DNA of 5,285 nt, from NCBI GenBank assembly GCA_031279795.1, contig JAITHZ010000218.1, positions 1 to 5,285 of the forward strand, read 5' to 3'. The notes under the pieces were generated by a model, which saw nothing but the letters and a program-made list of their open reading frames with translations, ran no database searches and had not been told where the DNA came from. A program made the translations under genes and the position numbers. Origin of the DNA: Bacteroidales bacterium (lineage in GTDB: Bacteria; Bacteroidota; Bacteroidia; Bacteroidales; WRGA01). How positions within the stretch are numbered: the first letter of the stretch is position 1; each line of letters starts with the position of its first letter. Positions 1 through 5,285 of this stretch are shown piece after piece.

Positions 1-1242
1 CGCGCACAGTTGGGCCCGGCGCTGGTCGTCTGCCCTCTCTCGGTTATTGGAAACTGGATAAACGAAGTGAACCGCTTTGCGCCTTCGCTGCAAATCAGAT
101 TGCTGGGAACGGGCGGTTACAATCGCATGCAGACGGTCAAGCATCTGCAGCCCGGCGACGTGCTGTTTATTTCCTACGGCCTGCTGCAATCGGAAGAGAA
201 GCTGCTCAGCCAGCCCGTTTATGCCACCGCTGTACTCGACGAGGCGCACACGATCAAGAATTTTGCCACAAAAACATCGAAAGCAACCATGCAGCTTCAT
301 GCGTCTTTTCGGGTGGCGCTCACTGGAACTCCTGTCCAGAATCATCTGGGCGAAGTCTGGAACCTGTTCAACTTTATCAACCCAGGATTGCTGGGAGATT
401 TGCAGCATTTCACCGACACCTATGCCAAGTCTGACGACGAGAATGCCCGCAAACGCCTGAAAAAGCTGATAGCTCCGTTTATTCTTCGTCGGACGAAAAC
501 AAAAGTGCTGGATGAATTGCCGCCAAAAACGGAAATTGTCAAAAAAATAACGCTTTCCGACGACGAAAAGGCCTTCTATGAAGCGCTGCGACGGCAAGCT
601 GTCGAAAATCTTTCCAGCAGCAATGCCTCGCCGGGCGCCAAACATTTTCAGGCGCTGGCCGAGATTACCCGTTTGCGGCAGGCTTGCTGCAATCCCGCGC
701 TGATAAATGCACAACTGAATATCGAATCGTCCAAGCTGACAACCTTCCTGGAAATCGCCGGCGAACTGATTGACAACAGCCACCGTGCGCTGGTATTCAG
801 TCAGTTTGTGACGCATTTGGCGATTGTGCGCGATGAATTGGACAAACGTGGCATCACTTACCAGTACTTGGACGGAACTGTTCCTGCGACAGAACGCGAA
901 CGACGGGTGGAAAAATTCCAGAAAGGCGAAGGCGAACTGTTCCTCATCAGCCTGAAAGCCGGAGGATTGGGTTTAAATCTAACAGCAGCCGACTATGTCA
1001 TCCACCTTGATCCATGGTGGAATCCCGCAGTAGAAGACCAAGCCTCCGACCGTGCGCATCGCATTGGGCAAACCCGTCCGGTAACAATTTACCGGCTCGT
1101 TGCCGAAAACACGATTGAAGAAAAAATCATCAAGCTGCACAATACAAAACGGGATTTGGCCGAATCGCTGCTCGAAGGTAGCGACAAATCGGCGCAACTG
1201 TCGCTGAACGAATTGATCGAATTAATTAATGATGAAAATTGA
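1..1242 (+). CDS. SNF2-family DNA helicase/ATPase, C-terminal part (5' end outside window)
   Basis: This is the C-terminal 413 residues of a Swi2/Snf2-family ATPase, a class that uses ATP to translocate on double-stranded DNA and displace bound proteins. Numbering is from the first visible codon. Seen in order: motif Ia region (VVCPLSVIGNW, about 8-18), DEAH box in VLDEAHTIKN (80-83), motif III LTGTPVQN (107-114), LRRTK (about 162-166), LRQACCNP, motif IV region RALVFSQF (262-269), motif V LKAGGLGLNLTAADYV (318-333), DPWWNP (337-342) and motif VI DRAHRIGQ (350-357). Both RecA-like lobes are therefore represented and every motif expected in this part is intact. The Walker A motif (usually like DEMGLGKT) should lie shortly upstream of base 1. 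The frame is open to base 1, so the TTG at base 10 is not a credible start. The TGA stop is at 1240-1242. Bacterial relatives often carry an N-terminal SWIM zinc finger or SNF2-associated domain, which cannot be checked here. The family is certain; the cellular role is not. Confidence 0.96.
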   Translation, partial: RAQLGPALVVCPLSVIGNWINEVNRFAPSLQIRLLGTGGYNRMQTVKHLQPGDVLFISYGLLQSEEKLLSQPVYATAVLDEAHTIKNFATKTSKATMQLHASFRVALTGTPVQNHLGEVWNLFNFINPGLLGDLQHFTDTYAKSDDENARKRLKKLIAPFILRRTKTKVLDELPPKTEIVKKITLSDDEKAFYEALRRQAVENLSSSNASPGAKHFQALAEITRLRQACCNPALINAQLNIESSKLTTFLEIAGELIDNSHRALVFSQFVTHLAIVRDELDKRGITYQYLDGTVPATERERRVEKFQKGEGELFLISLKAGGLGLNLTAADYVIHLDPWWNPAVEDQASDRAHRIGQTRPVTIYRLVAENTIEEKIIKLHNTKRDLAESLLEGSDKSAQLSLNELIELINDEN

Positions 1243-1294
1243 GAGTTGAGTTGAGAGTTTTCAATTCATAACTCTCAACTCTCAATTTTTTTTT
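1235..1294 (+). terminator. Rho-independent terminator-like hairpin at the 3' end of the SNF2 gene
   Basis: A perfect 16-base inverted repeat (1235-1250 against 1274-1289) is followed by a run of nine T (1286-1294). An alternative fold pairs 1235-1248 with 1276-1289 and 1254-1259 with 1270-1275, leaving a five-base bulge at 1249-1253 and a ten-base loop at 1260-1269. The left arm starts inside the last SNF2 codons and covers its TGA stop. Stem plus U-tract is the classic intrinsic terminator layout for the plus-strand transcript. Read on the minus strand, the same hairpin lies about 80 bases past the HTCS stop and is followed by only four T, so it could also terminate that convergent transcript, less strongly. 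The stem is AT-rich, so efficiency is uncertain. Confidence 0.72.
1239..1285. repeat. Heptamer repeat TTGAGAG / CTCTCAA arranged as an inverted repeat
   Basis: The arms of the terminator hairpin are built from short repeats. The left arm has TTGAGAG at 1239-1245, a shortened TTGAG at 1246-1250, then TTGAGAG at 1251-1257. The right arm has two tandem copies of the complementary unit AACTCTC at 1270-1276 and 1277-1283, followed by AA. The arms differ by a five-base insertion in the left one. This looks like a simple-sequence or dispersed intergenic element rather than a unique hairpin. From memory, similar AACTCTCAACTCTCAA-type strings occur between genes in Bacteroidales genomes; that is recollection, not a search result. 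Confidence 0.6.
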
Positions 1295-1370
1295 ACAAAA
1301 GTGCCGAAATTATTATTGTTCTTGCATTTCTTTATAATTATCCTGCTAATGACCGTACCAAGCTCAACTT
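1295..1370. other. AT-rich convergent intergenic spacer
   Basis: This stretch lies between the T-run of the hairpin and the HTCS stop codon. It is AT-rich and holds no convincing gene, RNA or second hairpin. A TATAAT string at 1333-1338 looks like chance: no downstream plus-strand gene exists for it to serve, and the Bacteroidota promoter element TAnnTTTG is not present. It most likely serves as the 3' untranslated region of the HTCS transcript. Confidence 0.5.
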
Positions 1371-4300
1371 TCAAAACTCGTCGGGTAAATCTTTATGAAA
1401 CTGGGAAGCATAGTCCGACGGGCTTACGCCGTACTGCTCGCGGAAACATTTGCGGAAATACGGCAAATCGCGAAATCCTACTTGATAGATGATTTCCGAA
1501 ACATTCGCCTTGTTTTGTTCCAGCAGTTGTGCCGCACGTTTTATTCTGATGTCGCGAATAAATTCCTTTACGGTTTTGTTTGTCAACGCTTCGAGTTTGC
1601 GGTAGAGTTGCATTCGGCTCACGCCTACGTCCGACGCAAATATTTCGATGCTGTAATCGGCATTGGCAATATTCTTTTCGACTATGTCAACGGCTTTCTT
1701 CAGGAATTTTTCGTCAGGCGAAACAAGCGTCAGCTTCGACGGTTGAAGAATGAAATCGGCCTTGAACTTCTCGCGCAATGCGTTGCGAAGCGACAGCAGA
1801 TTATCGACTTTCAGCTTCAGAATGTTGATATCGAACGGCTTGGTGATATAATCGTCGGCGCCGACTTTCAATGCTTCTTTTTCCGATTCTTTGGAAACGA
1901 CGGCGGTGAGCAATACAAACGGAATATGCGAGGTACGTTCGTCTTTTTTGATTTTCTTGCACAGCGTATCGCCATTCATGCTCGGCATCAACAAGTCGGA
2001 AACGATAATGTCGGGAATGTATTGTGTGATCAGTTCGAGCGCTTCTTTTCCGTTGCTGGCTTCGATGACGCGGTATTCCGAACGGAATTGCGAGGCGGTA
2101 TACCGGCGAACGTCTGCATTGTCGTCGGCTATCAGAATGATTTTTTGATTTTCTTCCGGAAAATCATTAGTCTGCAACATTTCACCGGCATTTTCATACA
2201 CATCGGCATCATAGAGCAATGGCATTTGGACAATAAACGACGTTCCCCGTTTTTCAACGCTTTCTACTTCGATTTCTCCATCCATCAGTTTTACAAATTC
2301 GCGCGTAATGGACAGCCCGATGCCCGAACCACGAACATCCTGGCCTTTGTCGCCCTGTTCAAACCGTTCGAAAATTTTGGAGAGATTTTGCTGCGAAATT
2401 CCAATGCCTGTGTCTTTTACCATAATGGTGTACGATGATTCTCTTTCTTCGAAAATGACATTGACTTCACCTGCTGGGTTTGTGAATTTCAATGCATTGG
2501 ACAGAAGATTGTTTACTATTTTCTGTATCTTGTCGCTGTCGAACAGAACAGTCAAGTGATCCTTGTTGGAAAAGAAACTCAATTTGACGCCTTTTTCAAC
2601 CGCCATGCTTTGAAACGATTCGACGATGGTTTCAATAAACAGCACAATATTTTCTTTTTCATAATGAACGACTTGCTTTCCAGCTTCCAGTTTTCTGAAA
2701 TCCAGCAGTTGATTTATTAACTTTAATAATTGGTCAGCGCTTCGTTTTACTAATTTTAATTTTTCTTTCGAACCGGCGTCTATTTCGCCATTATCCAGTA
2801 TCTGCTGTAGCGGCCCCAGTATAAGCGTTAGCGGTGTGCGGATTTCGTGTGATATGTTGGTAAAGAAACGGAGCTTCATCGTTTCGATTTCGTGCAGTTT
2901 GCGCGCTTTTATCTTTTCAAAAACCAGTTCGTTGTTCAGCTTTGCGCGGTACAGATAGAAACGGGCAAGGTAAATGAAGAACGCCAGTCCGATGCTTCCG
3001 CCGATGAGCCGAAACCACCAGGTTTTCCAGAAAGGCGGATGAATAATCACCTCCAGACGCGCTTCATGCGGACTCCACATCCCGTCGGAATTGGCGGCTC
3101 TTACCTTGAAAATGTATTTGCCTTGATTCAAATTTGTATAATTGGCCGAATTGGTTTCGCCAGAATAAATCCAATCACTGTCGAAACCTTCGAGCATGTA
3201 GGCATACTGGCTTTTGCGCGCGTTGGAAAACGACAGCGCGGCAAATTCGATGGAAAAAACATTCTGTTTGCTTGTCAGTTCTATTCGTTCCACCACATTG
3301 ATACTTTTTGCGATTGAACTTCCGATTATCGCCGGTTTGTTCAGTATTTTCAGTCCGGTGAAAACAACCGGCGCCGTAAATGCGCTCGTTTTAATGGCGC
3401 TGGGATTGAAAATATTCATCCCGTCGAAACCTCCGTAGTACAACTGATCGCCGTGAGCTGAGGCTGCTCCGTAGTTGAATTGATTGTCCTGTAAACCGTC
3501 GGTCTCATCAAAATTAGTGAATTTCAGCGTTTCTTCATCAAACATCGAAAGTCCGTTGAACGTGCTAATCCAGATATTGCCTGCCCTGTCGCGCTGCAAC
3601 GACTGGACATTGTTGTTGCACAAGCCGTCGGATTCTGTGTAATGGCCAATAACGCCGCGTTTTTTGTCGAACAGCGCCAGGCCATGTCCGCGCGTTGCGA
3701 GCCAGTACAGGCTGTCCTTGCCGGCAAGTACGTCGCGTGTCCGTTCGTTGTATTTGCTCGTTTTACCAGTTGTCGGACTGTAGATATACAGTTCGTCTCC
3801 CCCAAACCACAAGTCGCCCGATGCGTCTTCCTTTATCCAGTTGCACGAACGGCTGGGATAAATATTGTCGCAGTAATCGAACGTGCGTTTTTTTTGATTA
3901 AACAAGTTAATACCCCGATTGGTGGCAACCCATATATTTCCGTTGCTGTCTTTGAACAAACTCCATACAATATCGTCTTTCAATGAACGGGAGTCGCCGG
4001 GTCTGTTTCGCAAAACCGTCTTGACGCGATAGGTAGCAGCGTCAAGGATGGTGATGCCTCCCTGATAGGAACCTACCAGAATTTCTCCATTGTTGCAGAC
4101 AAACGATTTTATACAGTCGCTCGACAAGCCGTTTTTTGTTGTCAAATACCTGAAACGATGCGTATCAAGGTTGTAAATGTTAACCCCTCCACTTTCTGTC
4201 CCTATCAGTAAGTCGTTGTTATTGAAATAAAAACAATAGATTTCGGTATTGTTGAGAAAACGGGGATCATTTTTGGATGCACGGATATGGATAAAAATCT

Positions 4301-5285
4301 GTTTGTCGATGTCGCAGTAATTGATTCCGGCGCGTGTGCCAATCCACAAATTACCTTTGGAATCGACGCAGAGGCTCAGCACAGAATTGAGCGACAGGCT
4401 GAGACTTTCGTCTTCGTCGCGCAGGTACGAATGGTATTTTTGCGTATCCTTGTTGTAGGAGACCAATCCTCCGCGCGTTCCAAACCACATAAGCCCCTGT
4501 CCATCTTCCTGAATTGCCCTGATGGTTTCCGCGCGGTCGAATTTTATCCACGAACGGACTTTGCTGATGAGACAGTTGTTGATATTTGCGGTGTAAACGC
4601 CTGAATGATATGTCCCAATCCACAGTGTATTATCGCTGTCGAAAAACAGTGCATGTATTTCATCAAATGGGATGGAAGTATCCGGCAGCGCCTTTCGCTC
4701 ACTTCTACCTGTCGAAAAGTTGTGCATGAACAGGCCTGCAAGCGTACCGATCCACAAGTTGTTTTTCTTGTCGAAATAAATTTTTGTGACTTCCGGATTG
4801 CCAGCGTCTGCAAGCGCTTTGACGGGAAGAAGTTCCAGCCGGTTTTTGTCGTTCATATAGGCAATACCCTTGTCGGTGCCCAGAAACAGCGTATTGGCGT
4901 CATTGGACGTGATGCTGTTTACCGAAAAAATGGTATCCAATCGTGCATCGTCGAAGAAAAAATGCGTGAACTCTTCTTTTTCCCGATTGAAGAGATTCAG
5001 GCCGCCACGTTCGGTTCCAACCCATATCCGGTTCTTTCGGTCTTCGTATATGCAGCGGACAAGTTCGCCCCGTAACGTTCCAAGCCCGTCGATGTCGTTT
5101 TTATAGACAGTAAACTGATAACCGTCGTAACGGTTCAATCCCACGCTGGTACCAAACCACATCCATCCGGCTTTTTCCTGAAAGATACAGAGACCGTGGG
5201 TATTCGACAATCCTTCGTCGTGTGTTATCCTGTCAATTCGCGAAACTTGAGGATATTCTGCTTTACTGACCAGCGAGGTACATAA
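1371..5285 (-). CDS. Hybrid two-component system sensor kinase / AraC-type regulator (HTCS), 5' end outside window
   Basis: A one-protein signalling system: periplasmic sensor, kinase, receiver and transcription factor. 1304 residues are visible, numbered here from base 5285. Residues 1-9 (LCTSLVSKA) resemble a signal-peptide end. Residues about 20-630 carry 14 Reg_prop signatures such as WMWFGT and LWIGT, consistent with two seven-bladed beta-propellers. A Y_Y_Y domain (about 665-752) and one membrane helix (about 756-777) follow. HisKA has the phospho-acceptor His813 in NISHEIRTPLT. HATPase_c has the N box NNLLSNALKF (925-934), DTGIGI (958-963) and GSGIGL (986-991). The receiver (about 1048-1165) has the acidic pair D1054/D1055, phospho-acceptor D1097, T1127 and K1149. 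Two helix-turn-helix units (about 1214-1235 and 1261-1292) form the AraC domain, ending at a TGA at 1371-1373. All catalytic residues are intact. Characterised homologues bind glycan fragments and activate polysaccharide utilisation loci; the ligand here is unknown. The frame is open to base 5285, so the TTG at 5210 is not the start. It converges with the SNF2 gene. Confidence 0.97.
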   Translation of the reverse strand, partial: LCTSLVSKAEYPQVSRIDRITHDEGLSNTHGLCIFQEKAGWMWFGTSVGLNRYDGYQFTVYKNDIDGLGTLRGELVRCIYEDRKNRIWVGTERGGLNLFNREKEEFTHFFFDDARLDTIFSVNSITSNDANTLFLGTDKGIAYMNDKNRLELLPVKALADAGNPEVTKIYFDKKNNLWIGTLAGLFMHNFSTGRSERKALPDTSIPFDEIHALFFDSDNTLWIGTYHSGVYTANINNCLISKVRSWIKFDRAETIRAIQEDGQGLMWFGTRGGLVSYNKDTQKYHSYLRDEDESLSLSLNSVLSLCVDSKGNLWIGTRAGINYCDIDKQIFIHIRASKNDPRFLNNTEIYCFYFNNNDLLIGTESGGVNIYNLDTHRFRYLTTKNGLSSDCIKSFVCNNGEILVGSYQGGITILDAATYRVKTVLRNRPGDSRSLKDDIVWSLFKDSNGNIWVATNRGINLFNQKKRTFDYCDNIYPSRSCNWIKEDASGDLWFGGDELYIYSPTTGKTSKYNERTRDVLAGKDSLYWLATRGHGLALFDKKRGVIGHYTESDGLCNNNVQSLQRDRAGNIWISTFNGLSMFDEETLKFTNFDETDGLQDNQFNYGAASAHGDQLYYGGFDGMNIFNPSAIKTSAFTAPVVFTGLKILNKPAIIGSSIAKSINVVERIELTSKQNVFSIEFAALSFSNARKSQYAYMLEGFDSDWIYSGETNSANYTNLNQGKYIFKVRAANSDGMWSPHEARLEVIIHPPFWKTWWFRLIGGSIGLAFFIYLARFYLYRAKLNNELVFEKIKARKLHEIETMKLRFFTNISHEIRTPLTLILGPLQQILDNGEIDAGSKEKLKLVKRSADQLLKLINQLLDFRKLEAGKQVVHYEKENIVLFIETIVESFQSMAVEKGVKLSFFSNKDHLTVLFDSDKIQKIVNNLLSNALKFTNPAGEVNVIFEERESSYTIMVKDTGIGISQQNLSKIFERFEQGDKGQDVRGSGIGLSITREFVKLMDGEIEVESVEKRGTSFIVQMPLLYDADVYENAGEMLQTNDFPEENQKIILIADDNADVRRYTASQFRSEYRVIEASNGKEALELITQYIPDIIVSDLLMPSMNGDTLCKKIKKDERTSHIPFVLLTAVVSKESEKEALKVGADDYITKPFDINILKLKVDNLLSLRNALREKFKADFILQPSKLTLVSPDEKFLKKAVDIVEKNIANADYSIEIFASDVGVSRMQLYRKLEALTNKTVKEFIRDIRIKRAAQLLEQNKANVSEIIYQVGFRDLPYFRKCFREQYGVSPSDYASQFHKDLPDEF

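Noticed and set aside
10..12. TTG as the start codon of the SNF2 gene
   Set aside because: The frame is open upstream to base 1, and the protein would lack the Walker A motif needed for ATP hydrolysis. The gene is simply cut by the window edge.
1333..1338. TATAAT string suggesting a plus-strand promoter
   Set aside because: Bacteroidota promoters use a different -7 element (TAnnTTTG), the region is AT-rich so a chance match is likely, and there is no plus-strand gene downstream.
1301..1492. A 63-codon plus-strand frame with a GTG start and a hydrophobic N-terminus resembling a signal or membrane segment
   Set aside because: The hydrophobic run comes from AT-rich spacer sequence. The second half is antisense to the HTCS C-terminus, no ribosome binding site is evident, and it sits directly after a terminator-like hairpin.
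1395..2438. A 347-codon plus-strand open frame opposite the HTCS kinase/receiver/HTH region
   Set aside because: It lies wholly antisense to a gene with unmistakable catalytic motifs. Its translation is rich in Phe, Asn, Val and Arg with no recognisable domain, as expected for a shadow frame.
2892..3317. A 141-codon plus-strand frame antisense to the HTCS membrane and Y_Y_Y region
   Set aside because: It is a shadow of the minus-strand gene, with no recognisable domain. The other plus-strand frames between 3214 and 5106 fail for the same reason.

Overview
The window reads as a piece of a Bacteroidota chromosome, most likely Bacteroidales. The main reason is the minus-strand gene, a hybrid two-component system (HTCS) protein. 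It fuses a periplasmic Reg_prop beta-propeller sensor, a Y_Y_Y domain, a histidine kinase, a receiver and an AraC-type DNA-binding domain in one chain, an architecture typical of that phylum. Genus and species cannot be fixed from the sequence. No phage, transposon, CRISPR, tRNA or rRNA signal was seen.

Layout. Bases 1-1242 (+) hold the C-terminal part of a SNF2-family (Swi2/Snf2, superfamily 2) helicase-like ATPase. Its reading frame is open through the left edge, so its start and Walker A motif lie outside the window. Bases 1243-1370 are a short AT-rich gap between convergent genes. An inverted repeat with a nine-T tail at 1235-1294 begins inside the last codons of the SNF2 gene and looks like an intrinsic terminator, possibly serving both genes. 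Bases 1371-5285 (-) hold the HTCS gene. Its frame is also open through the right edge, and the first visible residues look like the end of a signal peptide, so probably only a few tens of residues at most are missing.

Function. The two genes converge, so they are separate transcription units with no obvious shared pathway. The HTCS protein should sense a periplasmic ligand, in characterised relatives usually an oligosaccharide, and switch on nearby genes, typically a polysaccharide utilisation locus. No such target genes are visible, so if they are linked they would lie beyond base 5285 or left of the SNF2 gene. The SNF2 protein is probably a DNA-remodelling ATPase of unknown specific role.

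Overall this is ordinary chromosomal content. The observations worth a second look are the terminator and heptamer repeat, the open 5' end of the HTCS gene, and the more diverged signature motifs in the second half of its sensor. I found no convincing evidence of an undescribed system.
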